Shown in pieces: positions 19,185 to 27,583 of a DNA stretch of 64,000 bases. This DNA comes from Hyphomicrobiaceae bacterium. Lineage in GTDB: Bacteria; Pseudomonadota; Alphaproteobacteria; Rhizobiales; Hyphomicrobiaceae. Made by a program: the position numbers and the translations under genes. Numbering within the stretch: the stretch's first letter is position 1; every line of letters starts with the position of its first letter. The stretch spans positions 1 to 64,000 of the forward strand of contig WBUN01000024.1 of assembly GCA_008933705.1 (NCBI GenBank), given 5' to 3'. The notes beneath the pieces were generated by a model, which saw nothing but the letters and a program-made list of their open reading frames with translations, did no database searches and was not told the DNA's origin.

Positions 19185-19841
19185 ATGTTCCGCGCATCGT
19201 TCAGCCGTCTCGCACCCCACATCAGCGATCTCGTCTGTCGCTGGAAGGCAGACAGACGAGGCATTGCCGCCGTCGAATTTGCGCTGATCGTGCCGATCAT
19301 GGGCGTCATGTTCGTCGGCGCGGTCGAAATGAGCCAGGTCATCACCGTCGATCGCAGGGTTACCCAGGTCTCCAGCGCGACAGCCGATCTCGTAGCCCGC
19401 GCGGAGAAGCAAATCTCGCAAGCGGAGATCAGCGACATCGTGAAGGTCGGCAGCTACATCCTGAAGCCGTACAACGCGACGCCGGTGCAGATCGTCCTGC
19501 GCAACGTCACCTCATCGCCCACCGACGCCACCGTGGCCAAGCAGTCGTGGAGCTGCACGTACCAGGGCACCGGCGAGACGCTGACCTGCGCATGCTCGAA
19601 CACCACCTTCTCGCTGCCGGCAAACCTGGTGACCACCAATGACAGCGTCGTGGTGTCGGAGGTGACCTACAACTACACGCCGCTGATCTTCAACTACTTC
19701 ATGAAGAAGGCATTCAGCGGCTCCGGTGCCACGTCCGGCGTCTACCCGCTGACGGAGACGATCTACCTGAAGCCCCGCAGCCAGACGGCCATGCTCCTGC
19801 AGGCCGACAACACGCCCTGCCCTTCCCCGACCTTCCCATAA
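19185..19841 (+). CDS. TadE/TadG-family minor pilin-like protein (second copy)
   Basis: 218 aa. After a basic leader, the motif R-R-G-I-A-A-V-E-F-A-L-I-V-P-I begins the pseudopilin helix (about residues 25-50). The periplasmic portion contains V-D-R-R-V-T-Q-V-S-S-A-T-A-D-L-V, typical of TadE/G proteins, and a cluster of three cysteines around residues 124-137. It is much shorter than full TadG proteins, which carry a vWA domain, so I call it TadE-like. It ends the plus-strand pilus unit. Confidence 0.88.
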   Translation: MFRASFSRLAPHISDLVCRWKADRRGIAAVEFALIVPIMGVMFVGAVEMSQVITVDRRVTQVSSATADLVARAEKQISQAEISDIVKVGSYILKPYNATPVQIVLRNVTSSPTDATVAKQSWSCTYQGTGETLTCACSNTTFSLPANLVTTNDSVVVSEVTYNYTPLIFNYFMKKAFSGSGATSGVYPLTETIYLKPRSQTAMLLQADNTPCPSPTFP

Positions 19842-20063
19842 CGAGAACGCCGAACGGACAACCTCCCTCTGCAGCGCGCGGAGCGTGCTCCGGAAAAACC
19901 CGCCCGGTCACGCGCTTTGCGCCGCCGCAGGAGTATTTGTCCGGGCGCTGCGCATTTTTCGCGGACAATCCTTGGTTGTAATTGCCCAACGGCCCGATTT
20001 CCACCTATGCTGGCAACGCTCTAAGTGCGTTTGCAGGGGGCCAGGGGCGTATCGCCCGCCGGA

Positions 20064-20714
20064 ATGGTCATGGGACGTCGTTCGACGCATACGCCGCAAC
20101 AGCTGCGCGAGCTTATTCTTGAAGCCGCACAGGAGATTATTCAGTCTCAGGGACTTGCAGGCCTTTCAGCCCGCGAGATCGCGCGGCGCATCAGCTATTC
20201 GCCGGGCACCATCTACAACATGTTCCAAAACCTCGACGACGTGGTGCTCAACGTCGAGGCTCGGGTGCTCGATGCACTCGACGCCCGCCTCACGGCCGTT
20301 CTCAAGGGCGATGGGGACACGGTCGGCCGAATTGAAAGGCTGGCCCATGCCTATCTGAGCTTCACCCAGGAGAACCCGCGGCTCTGGAACCTCCTATTCG
20401 AGCATCACATGCCGGCGGGCACGGATCTGCCGTCCTGGTATCAGCAAAAGCTCGAGGGGCTGATGGCGCGTGTTGAGGAGGCGCTGGCTCCGATGTTTCC
20501 GGCCGGTCGGGAAGCCGACCGCCAGCGCGCGGCCAGGGTGCTTTGGGCCGGCGTGCACGGCATCACCTCCCTGTCGACGGCCGACAAGCTGTCGATTGTC
20601 ACCACGGACGGGGCCAACCGGCTGATCGATGACCTGATCGGTACCTATCTGGCGGGCCTGCGCGGAGCCGAGAGCGGCGCAGGCGCACAGGAGGCACATT
20701 CAGCCAAGCCATAG
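20064..20714 (+). CDS. TetR/AcrR-family transcriptional regulator
   Basis: 216 aa from ATG 20064; a GTG at 20025 and an ATG at 20070 are alternatives. The N-terminal TetR helix-turn-helix (A-Q-E-I-I-Q-S-Q-G then S-A-R-E-I-A-R-R-I-S-Y-S-P-G-T-I-Y-N-M-F) spans about residues 12-55. The C-terminal ligand domain has the N-P-R-L-W-N-L-L-F-E-H pattern of the WHG subgroup. The target is unknown. It is convergent with the acyltransferase at 20728, only 13 bases away, and downstream of the pilus genes, so context gives little about its target. Confidence 0.92.
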   Translation: MVMGRRSTHTPQQLRELILEAAQEIIQSQGLAGLSAREIARRISYSPGTIYNMFQNLDDVVLNVEARVLDALDARLTAVLKGDGDTVGRIERLAHAYLSFTQENPRLWNLLFEHHMPAGTDLPSWYQQKLEGLMARVEEALAPMFPAGREADRQRAARVLWAGVHGITSLSTADKLSIVTTDGANRLIDDLIGTYLAGLRGAESGAGAQEAHSAKP

Positions 20715-20727
20715 CCGCCCTCACTCA

Positions 20728-22197
20728 TCAAGGCTTGGCGCCTGCGGTCGCGGCCGAACTCGTTCGCATCGGCGCTCCCTCCGCGCCCAGCAAATGGGCG
20801 ATGGCATTGGCGTAGTAGGCCAGCAGCATCGTCTCCTTCGGATTGGCTCGATAGACGCCGTCCTCGAGCAGCACAATGTGGCGGAGAAGCAGCATGCGCA
20901 GGCCGACCTCGACCGCATATTCCTGATCCTGCCGCGGAATATGCACATGCGCTCCCCGCGCCTTGAGCCGTTCCATCAGCTCGGCCACGGCTCCCTTGAG
21001 CTCCAGGCTCGACTGGCCGCCGCCGCCGTCGGCCAGCACAGCACTTGCCACCAGGGACACCGGCAGGGCGGGAACGACGTTGCCGACCTCCTGCATCAGG
21101 CGCTTGCCGAGGTGCGCAATCTCGCTGAAGCGCTCCTGCTCCGGGAGCGCCCGGAAATCCACGCCGCGGTCATGCAGATAGTCGCGCAGCGAGAGCGGCC
21201 GACCGAAGCTGACGCAGGCGTAGCCGTAGCGATGCCAGGCGCCGCGCAGCCGCTGCCACAAGCTCTTGCCCAGGAAGCCTGCCAGCACCAGAGGGTTGAA
21301 GGCAAAGCTTGGCCGCTCGCCCTTGGGCGTCGATGCCGCGGCGGTCAAGATGCGATCCTCAAGCACGCGATCGTAGTTGAGGCCGACGGGAACGAAGACG
21401 ATGTCGCGTGCGCCTTGGGGATCGAAGCCCGAGACCATGTAGCTGAGCAAGCCGAGCTTCGGCGGACGCAGGCTGCCGTCCCGGGTCAGGCCGCCTTCCG
21501 GAAAGACGGCCTGAGCCACGCCGGAGGCGGTGGCCATGTGAACATAGCGGGCCAGCACCTTGCGGTAGAGCGGGTTGGAGCTGTCGCGGCGCACGAAGTA
21601 GCCGCCCATGGCGCGGATCAGGCTTTGCAGGGCCCACACCCGCGCCCACTCGCCGACCGCGTAGCTCAGCGCCGAGCTTTGCGAGACCAGGTACGTCACC
21701 AGCACGTAATCCATGTTTGAGCGGTGATTGATGACGAACACCACGGCGGCATCGTCGGGAACCTGATAGAGGCTGGATTCGTCAAACGCGCCGATGCGCA
21801 CCCGATAGAGCGCCGTCGAGATACGTTTCGCCAATGCCGTGCCGATGCGGAAATAGGCGTACGCACTGAAGGCCGGAATGATCTCCTTGGCATACCGCCG
21901 GGCGCGTACATGCGTCACCGACTTGGGCTCGCCCCGCGCTTTGGCCTCTTCCTCCACGGCCTTGAGCACGTCGGGATCGAACATGAGCTGCTCGATGAGC
22001 TGGCGCCGGCGGGCGAGCTTGAAAGGCGGAATCTTGAGCTTGAGACGCTGGTTCAGCTCGTCGATGGCACGATTGACGCGGCGGCGCATCCACCAGCCGA
22101 AGGCCGGCGCGAACAGGCGATCCACGAGCGCTATGAGCGCAAGGGCTCCCAGCACGACCGCGACCCAGAGCGGAACTGTGACCGTCGACGCCGACAT
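20728..22197 (-). CDS. PlsB-like glycerol-3-phosphate / 1-acyl-glycerol-phosphate acyltransferase
   Basis: 489 aa from ATG 22197. A longer frame runs upstream to 22287 but enters the RNase P RNA gene, so it is rejected. One N-terminal membrane helix (residues 8-30) is followed by the acyltransferase domain. Motif I is H-R-S-N-M-D (HX4D), motif II is G-G-Y-F-V-R-R and motif III is F-P-E-G-G. The long C-terminal part resembles GPAT rather than small PlsC proteins. It probably starts membrane phospholipid synthesis using acyl-CoA or acyl-ACP. The gene follows rnpB on the same strand. Confidence 0.88.
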   Translation of the reverse strand: MSASTVTVPLWVAVVLGALALIALVDRLFAPAFGWWMRRRVNRAIDELNQRLKLKIPPFKLARRRQLIEQLMFDPDVLKAVEEEAKARGEPKSVTHVRARRYAKEIIPAFSAYAYFRIGTALAKRISTALYRVRIGAFDESSLYQVPDDAAVVFVINHRSNMDYVLVTYLVSQSSALSYAVGEWARVWALQSLIRAMGGYFVRRDSSNPLYRKVLARYVHMATASGVAQAVFPEGGLTRDGSLRPPKLGLLSYMVSGFDPQGARDIVFVPVGLNYDRVLEDRILTAAASTPKGERPSFAFNPLVLAGFLGKSLWQRLRGAWHRYGYACVSFGRPLSLRDYLHDRGVDFRALPEQERFSEIAHLGKRLMQEVGNVVPALPVSLVASAVLADGGGGQSSLELKGAVAELMERLKARGAHVHIPRQDQEYAVEVGLRMLLLRHIVLLEDGVYRANPKETMLLAYYANAIAHLLGAEGAPMRTSSAATAGAKP

Positions 22198-22230
22198 CGC
22201 ATCCAAGGCGCGTCTCCCCCGAGACAATTT

Positions 22231-22641
22231 GCCAGCCGGCCTGTAAGCCGGGTTCTGTCTGGAGAGTTGCCCCTCCGCGACGGCCATTCATCTTGGGCGC
22301 GGATCGCTCCGAGCCTCGAGCAACCAACCCGGGCGGCGGCCTGGATCTCGCCTGATACCGGGTCGCCCCGGCATCGTGCCGCCCCTATTCGGTCTTGCTC
22401 CCGGTGGGGTTTGCCGTGCCGCCTCCGTTGCCGGAGACGCGGTGCGCTCTTACCGCACCGTTTCACCCTTGCCTTTGCGGGTTGCCCCGCTCCGGCGGTC
22501 TGTTTTCTGTGGCACTTTCCCTGGGGTCACCCCCGGCGGCCGTTAGCCGCCACCGTTGATCCCTGGAGCCCGGACTTTCCTCCACCGGGTGCTTCGGCCG
22601 CAAAGCCTGCAACCCCGGCAGCGGCCGCCCGGCCAGCTGGC
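22231..22641 (-). ncRNA. rnpB: RNase P RNA, bacterial type A
   Basis: 411 nt, the catalytic RNA that matures tRNA 5' ends. The ends pair in an 11-base P1 stem: GCCAGCTGGCC from 22641 with GGCCGGCTGGC ending at 22231. Diagnostic conserved elements on the minus strand are GAGGAAAGTCCGGGCTCC (CR-I), CAGGGAAAGTGCCACAGAAA (CR-II/III region), GGTAAGAGCGCACC and, near the 3' end, ACAGAACCCGGCTTACAG. A promoter with correct spacing lies immediately upstream. Parts of the region read open as protein, but the conserved RNA core makes the RNA call secure. Confidence 0.97.
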
Positions 22642-22647
22642 ACTCCG

Positions 22648-22676
22648 AATAAGGAGAATGGGGTGCCCGAGGTCAA
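22648..22676 (-). promoter_or_regulatory. Candidate sigma-70 promoter of rnpB
   Basis: Minus strand: TTGACC (22676-22671) as the -35 box, a 17-base spacer and CTTATT (22653-22648) as the -10 box. The first base of the P1 stem at 22641 lies seven bases after the -10 box, where transcription should begin. Confidence 0.6.
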
Positions 22677-22693
22677 GGGGGGTGGCACCGGTT

Positions 22694-23611
22694 TCAGTTG
22701 CGGTTCACCAAATAGATGCCGAAAGCAATGAGCCCCAGCGCCAGCACCAGGCTCGGCGTGAAGGCCTCGCCCAGCATCAGGTTGCCGGCTATGACCCCGA
22801 AGACCGGCGACAGGAACGTGAACGCGGAAATCCGTGTCGGCGGGTAATGGCGGACCAGCCAGAACCACGCGATGTAGCTCGCGAACGCCACCACGCTGAA
22901 GGTGTAGACGAAGGCAATGAGCACCGGAGGGCTCAGGTCGACGAAGCCGGGCTCGCCCATCGCGAGGGAGGCGGGCGGCAGCACAATCGCCGAGACGCCA
23001 AGCTGATAGAGCAGCGTCTTCTCTGGAGCCACGGCGCGCAGAGGCGTGATCCTGATCAGCACGGTGGTTGCTCCCCACAGCACTGCCGCCGCCACACAAA
23101 GCAGATCGCCAATCAGCGTCGGCCGGCCCGGAGCGGCAAAGCTCTCACCCATGGCGACGGCCAAACCGGACAGCGCCGCGGCGAGGCCGATGGTCTTGAG
23201 CATCGTCAGCCGGTCACCCGGAATGAGCGAGTGGGAGCCGAATGCGACCACGAACGGGGCCAAGTAGAGGAAGACGATGCCGCGCGAGGCCTCCGTGTAG
23301 TTGAGCCCGATGTAGATGATGAGGAACTCGACGGCAAACAGCAGGCCGCAGACGATACCGGGCCACAGCGTGCCGTCCCGCTCGAACAGCTTGACGCCGC
23401 GTGCTGCGGCCCAGGCATACACCAGAACCCCTGCAAGGATGGAGCGCAGCCCCACCTGCAGCACCGGCGAGATGCCAGCGTTGGCGATCTTGATGGCGGA
23501 CTGGTTGATGCCCCAGCTTGCACAGCAGGCGAGAAGAACCAGCATGGCCCGCAGATCCAGCCGATCGGCTGGAGCGAATGACGGCGACGCAACCTTATCG
23601 CCCAAGCTCAT
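22694..23611 (-). CDS. EamA-family (DMT superfamily) transporter
   Basis: 305 aa from ATG 23611, preceded by AGGAGGA. Ten predicted membrane segments are arranged as two EamA repeats (about 12-145 and 160-300). The first repeat begins C-C-A-S-W-G-I-N-Q-S and the second G-D-L-L-C-V-A-A-A-V-L-W-G. Members export amino acids, nucleobases or other metabolites; the substrate here cannot be predicted. It lies between the amidase gene and rnpB, all on the minus strand. Confidence 0.92.
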   Translation of the reverse strand: MSLGDKVASPSFAPADRLDLRAMLVLLACCASWGINQSAIKIANAGISPVLQVGLRSILAGVLVYAWAAARGVKLFERDGTLWPGIVCGLLFAVEFLIIYIGLNYTEASRGIVFLYLAPFVVAFGSHSLIPGDRLTMLKTIGLAAALSGLAVAMGESFAAPGRPTLIGDLLCVAAAVLWGATTVLIRITPLRAVAPEKTLLYQLGVSAIVLPPASLAMGEPGFVDLSPPVLIAFVYTFSVVAFASYIAWFWLVRHYPPTRISAFTFLSPVFGVIAGNLMLGEAFTPSLVLALGLIAFGIYLVNRN

Positions 23612-23694
23612 GGCTTCCTCCTGGGCTCCCCCGCCAGAGTGCTCACCCTTCTCGCGCCGAGAGATCGTCCGGCTGTTGGCGATCGCGGCTCGTT

Positions 23695-24468
23695 CTAGGA
23701 GGCCGCGGCAGATTTGGGCAGCGCCCCGATCAGGCACTCGAGCGTGGCAATGGTCGACTGGTCAATGCGCCCGCTCACACGCTCGGGGCGGAAATGACGC
23801 TGGAACGCCGTCACCACGAACTCGGTCAGCGAATCGAACACGCCGGTTGCGTCGATGCCATAGCCGTAGCGGCCAAGCATAGTCTGCACTTCGGCGATAA
23901 GCGGCCCCGCGGCATCGCGGGCAAAGCCCGGGTCCGCCTTGTTGACGGGTGCGGGGGCCACCCAATGGCCGATGCCGGCTTCGGCCAGGCGCCCCCAGGG
24001 AAACTTCTCGCCCGGGTCCTTCTTGCGCGTCGGTGCGACATCGGAATGGCCGAGCACGCGCGCTGCAGGAATGGAATTGCGGGCCATGATGTCGCGACAG
24101 AGGTCTACGAGAGCGTTGAGCTGGGCCTCGGGGAAATCAGGATAGCCGAGTTCGTGCCCGGGGTTGTGGATCTCGATGCCGATCGAGGCCGAGTTGATGT
24201 CCGTCTCGCCGGCCCAGACGGCAAGACCCGCGTGCCATGCCCGCATGGCTTCCGCCACCATCTGCGTAATCCGACCGCTCTCATCGATGACGTAGTGGCA
24301 GGAGACCTTGCTTTCCGGGCGGGAGAGCCAGTCGATCGCCTTGTCGCAGCTCTTGAGGCCCGTGTAATGCAGGAGCAGCATATCGGGCCCGGCCGGGAGC
24401 CGGCGCGGCTCGTAGTTCGGCGAGCCGCGCAGAGCGCCGACGAGGGGACTGTCCGGCCTCGAGATCAA
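23695..24468 (-). CDS. N-acetylmuramoyl-L-alanine amidase (AmiD/AmpD type) with peptidoglycan-binding domain
   Basis: 257 aa. The amidase_2 domain occupies about residues 20-165, with zinc ligands expected at L-L-H-Y-T and G-H-S-D-V-A-P-T-R-K-K-D-P-G, plus the conserved G-I-E-I-H-N-P-G-H. A peptidoglycan-binding_1-like domain follows (about 190-240). It hydrolyses the amide bond between muramyl residues and peptide stems. No signal peptide is obvious, which favours a cytoplasmic recycling role as in AmpD. The start overlaps the djlA-like stop by 4 bases. Confidence 0.93.
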   Translation of the reverse strand: MISRPDSPLVGALRGSPNYEPRRLPAGPDMLLLHYTGLKSCDKAIDWLSRPESKVSCHYVIDESGRITQMVAEAMRAWHAGLAVWAGETDINSASIGIEIHNPGHELGYPDFPEAQLNALVDLCRDIMARNSIPAARVLGHSDVAPTRKKDPGEKFPWGRLAEAGIGHWVAPAPVNKADPGFARDAAGPLIAEVQTMLGRYGYGIDATGVFDSLTEFVVTAFQRHFRPERVSGRIDQSTIATLECLIGALPKSAAAS

Positions 24469-25163
24469 AGTCCGCGCTCCTTGGATATGGCGTCGTAGGC
24501 CGCATTGATGGCTGCGAGCTTGCGCGTGGCGATGTCGATGAACTCGGGCGGCACGCCGCTGCCCATCAGCTTGTCGGGGTGGTTGTTGGCGACCAGCTTG
24601 CGGTACTGCGCCTTCACCTCCTCGTCGGTCGCATCGGGGCTTATGCGGAGAATCTCGTACGGACTCGACGGGTCAACAACGAAGCGGGCGCGAAACTGGC
24701 GGAACTCGACGTCGGAAAACCCGAAGCGGCCCGCCACGTCGTGCAGATAGGCATCCTCCTTGGGATGCAGCACGCCATCCGCCGCAGCCACGTGCAGCAG
24801 GCCCTCGAGCACATGCTGCAGGAGCCTCCGGTTGTCCTTGAGGAGCGCCGCGACCTGGTCGGCATAGGCCTCGTAGCCGGCCACATCCTGCTTTGCGAGG
24901 CCGAATACGCGCTCGACGTTTACCTCCTCTTCAGGCGAGAAATGAAAGGCCCGCTCGAAAGCATCGACCTCCAACGGCGAGACGATGCCGTCGGCCTTGG
25001 CCATCTTGGCGCTGAGAGCAATGACGCCGATGGTAAAGGCGACATTCTGCTCCGGTGCGACGTCCGCTCCCATGCCGAAGGCGCCGGCCAGCTCGCCCAG
25101 GAAGCTGCCTCCCATATCCCCGACGGCCGTCGCCAGACCCGAGATCTTCTGCCAAACCATCAT
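24465..25163 (-). CDS. DjlA-like co-chaperone (TerB plus J domain)
   Basis: 232 aa. A TerB-like helical domain (about residues 45-150, with D-G-I-V-S-P-L-E and H-P-K-E-D-A-Y-L) precedes a C-terminal J domain with the H-P-D tripeptide (N-N-H-P-D-K-L). The order matches DjlA/DjiA proteins, which stimulate DnaK. Unlike E. coli DjlA, the N-terminus is not a clear membrane anchor, only weakly hydrophobic and Gly-rich. It is the first gene of a minus-strand run with the amidase and the EamA transporter. Confidence 0.92.
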   Translation of the reverse strand: MMVWQKISGLATAVGDMGGSFLGELAGAFGMGADVAPEQNVAFTIGVIALSAKMAKADGIVSPLEVDAFERAFHFSPEEEVNVERVFGLAKQDVAGYEAYADQVAALLKDNRRLLQHVLEGLLHVAAADGVLHPKEDAYLHDVAGRFGFSDVEFRQFRARFVVDPSSPYEILRISPDATDEEVKAQYRKLVANNHPDKLMGSGVPPEFIDIATRKLAAINAAYDAISKERGL

Positions 25164-25265
25164 TGCGCTATTACTCTAACGTCCTTTTCCGCCGGCCAGT
25201 AGCGATTGCGCCGGCCTCAGGAGACCGCTAATCCCGAGTGCGAGGAGAAAGTCAAGGATACATCG

Positions 25266-26342
25266 ATGCAAGCATCCGCAACTGACGAGGTCTTGATCCG
25301 CCGCGAGGGGAGGGCCGGGCGCATAACCATGAACCGGCCGAAGGCGCTCAATGCCTTAACATACGGGATGGTCGGCCGGATCTGGGACGCCCTGGCGGGC
25401 TGGAGCCGCGACCCAGCGGTTGCGCTCGTCGTACTCGACGGGACAGGCGACCGAGCCCTGTGTGCCGGCGGCGACGTGCGCAGCCTCTACGACAGCCGCG
25501 TCGACGGTCCCGGCTACGCCAGGGGATTCTGGCGCGACGAGTATCGGCTCAACGCGGTGATCGGGAGATACCCCAAGCCCTATGTGGCGATCCAGGACGG
25601 CATCGTCATGGGCGGCGGTATCGGGCTGTCGGCGCATACGCGCCACCGCATCGTCACGGAACGCTCGCAGCTCGCCATGCCGGAGACCGGCATCGGCCTC
25701 ATCCCCGATGTCGGCGGCACCTGGCTGCTGGCGCATGCGCCCGGCGAAACGGGCGTCTACCTCGGTCTCACTGGGCAGACCATGCGCGCCGCCGATGCCA
25801 TCTATGCACGCTTCAGCGACACTTTCATCCCATCGGCGAGCCTCAGCGAGCTGCTCGAGCGGATGGTCGATCCCAAGGGCGGCGACCCCTCGGACATCAT
25901 GCGCGCGCTGGCGGGCATGCCTGGCGCCTCGGAGCTGGAGCAGCGGCGCGGCGACATCGATCGTCTGTTCGGACACGCCAGCGTGGAAGCGATCATCGAC
26001 ACGCTGGCCGCAACGCCCGGCGAGTGGGCGGAGAAAACCAGCAGCATACTCACGCAGAAGTCGCCGAAAGCCCTGAAGCTTGCGCTCGCGGCCATAAGGG
26101 GCGCCCGCGGGCTCGCCTCGCTGGAGGAAGCGCTCAACGTCGAATATCGGCTGACGACGCGCCTGTTCGAGGATGGCGAGTTCCCCGAGGGCGTGCGTGC
26201 CCTTATCGTCGACAAGGATCGCCAACCAAAATGGGCACCGCCGCGGCTCGGCGAGGTGACCGACGACCTGATCTCGCGCTACCTGGCGCCGCTGCCGGCG
26301 GGCGAAGAGCTGGGCCTCGATGCAAGGAGCACATGCGCATGA
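25266..26342 (+). CDS. Enoyl-CoA hydratase/isomerase family protein, 3-hydroxyisobutyryl-CoA hydrolase-like
   Basis: 358 aa from ATG 25266 with AAGGA seven bases upstream. Crotonase fold: oxyanion-hole blocks G-D-R-A-L-C-A-G-G-D-V-R near residue 60 and M-G-G-G-I-G-L-S-A-H near 115, then E-T-G-I-G-L-I-P-D-V-G-G. The length and the long C-terminal region match HIBCH (valine degradation) rather than ordinary 260-aa hydratases. It overlaps the next gene by 10 bases and that gene overlaps malate synthase, so the three are probably co-translated. Confidence 0.9.
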   Translation: MQASATDEVLIRREGRAGRITMNRPKALNALTYGMVGRIWDALAGWSRDPAVALVVLDGTGDRALCAGGDVRSLYDSRVDGPGYARGFWRDEYRLNAVIGRYPKPYVAIQDGIVMGGGIGLSAHTRHRIVTERSQLAMPETGIGLIPDVGGTWLLAHAPGETGVYLGLTGQTMRAADAIYARFSDTFIPSASLSELLERMVDPKGGDPSDIMRALAGMPGASELEQRRGDIDRLFGHASVEAIIDTLAATPGEWAEKTSSILTQKSPKALKLALAAIRGARGLASLEEALNVEYRLTTRLFEDGEFPEGVRALIVDKDRQPKWAPPRLGEVTDDLISRYLAPLPAGEELGLDARSTCA

Positions 26343-27583
26343 CCGCACGACCCCAGCAGGGCCCGCTCGCCGGCATGCGCGTCCTCGATCTCTCCCACGT
26401 CATGGCAGGCCCCATCTGCGGGCTGATGCTGGCCGACATGGGTGCCGACGTCATCAAGATCGAGAGTCTCGATGGAGGCGACACCAGCCGGCAGATGCTC
26501 ACGCCCTCGATCAAGGGCGAGCCGGCCTCCTTCATGATGATGAACCGCAACAAGCGCGGACTGGCACTCGACCTCAAGAAGCCGAAGGGCAAGGAGGTCT
26601 TGAAGCGGCTCACCCGCGGTGCCGACGTGCTCATCGAGAACTACCGCTACGGCACCATGGAGAAGCTCGGCCTCGGCTACGACACGCTGCAGGCCGAAAA
26701 TCCCGGCCTGATCTATTGCGAGATCTCGGGCTATGGCCGCACCGGGCCGTTGGCCAAGAAGGGCGGCTTCGATCTCGTCGCGCAAGGCATGTCGGGGCTG
26801 ATGGCGATTACCGGCGAGGGCCCGGGCCGCCCCCCGGTCAAGGTCGGCTCACCGATCACCGACATCACCGCCGGCCTGATCGCAGCCATGGGGGTTGCCG
26901 CAGCCTACGCGCACAAGCTCAAGACGGGGCAAGGCCAGCGCGTCGACACCTCCCTGTTCGAGGCGGGCGTGACCCACACCTACTGGCAGTCGGCAATCGC
27001 TTTCGCCACCGGCGTCTCGCCCGGACCGCTGGGCTCCGCCCACCCCTTGAGCGCACCTTACGAGGCCTTCGAGACAAGAGACGGCTGGCTGACGCTGGGC
27101 GCCTCCAACCAGAAGACCTGGCTCGCGCTGCTGAAGGTGCTGGACGATCCTGCTCTCGCCAATGACGACCGCTTCAAGGAGAACGCCGGCCGCATGGCCG
27201 AGCGGCCGGCGCTGGTCGCGGCCCTTTCCGCGCACTTCAAGCAGCGGACCACAGCGGACTGGCTCGAGATGCTAGACAACGCAGGGGTGCCGGCGGGCCC
27301 TGTGCTCTCGATCAAGGAGATGCACACCCACCCGCAAACGCTCGCCCGCGACATGGTGCCGGTCGTGGAGCACGCCACCGCGGGTCGCATTCAGACCATC
27401 GGATCGCCGGTGAAATTCACCGGGACGCCTGGCGGCATCCGGCGCGCCGCCCCGCTTCTGGGGCAGCACACGCGCGAGATTCTGGGCGAGGTCGGCTATG
27501 CCGCAAACGAGATTGCTGACCTCCTCGCTGAGACTGTGGTAGCTGAGCCGTCACAAAACGGGGGGGAACAGAAGCATGACTGA
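26333..27583 (+). CDS. CaiB/BaiF family CoA-transferase
   Basis: 416 aa from ATG 26333 (ATG 26339 also possible). Class III CoA-transferase: [10 protein letters not shown] near the N-terminus, I-E-N-Y-R-Y-G-T, the active-site aspartate in [11 protein letters not shown], and Y-C-E-I-S-G-Y-G. Family members move CoA between carboxylic acids such as oxalate/formate, succinate/malate or mesaconate. The substrate is not evident. The overlaps with the HIBCH-like gene and with glcB suggest a pathway whose product feeds glyoxylate or acetyl-CoA. Confidence 0.92.
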   Translation: MRMTARPQQGPLAGMRVLDLSHVMAGPICGLMLADMGADVIKIESLDGGDTSRQMLTPSIKGEPASFMMMNRNKRGLALDLKKPKGKEVLKRLTRGADVLIENYRYGTMEKLGLGYDTLQAENPGLIYCEISGYGRTGPLAKKGGFDLVAQGMSGLMAITGEGPGRPPVKVGSPITDITAGLIAAMGVAAAYAHKLKTGQGQRVDTSLFEAGVTHTYWQSAIAFATGVSPGPLGSAHPLSAPYEAFETRDGWLTLGASNQKTWLALLKVLDDPALANDDRFKENAGRMAERPALVAALSAHFKQRTTADWLEMLDNAGVPAGPVLSIKEMHTHPQTLARDMVPVVEHATAGRIQTIGSPVKFTGTPGGIRRAAPLLGQHTREILGEVGYAANEIADLLAETVVAEPSQNGGEQKHD

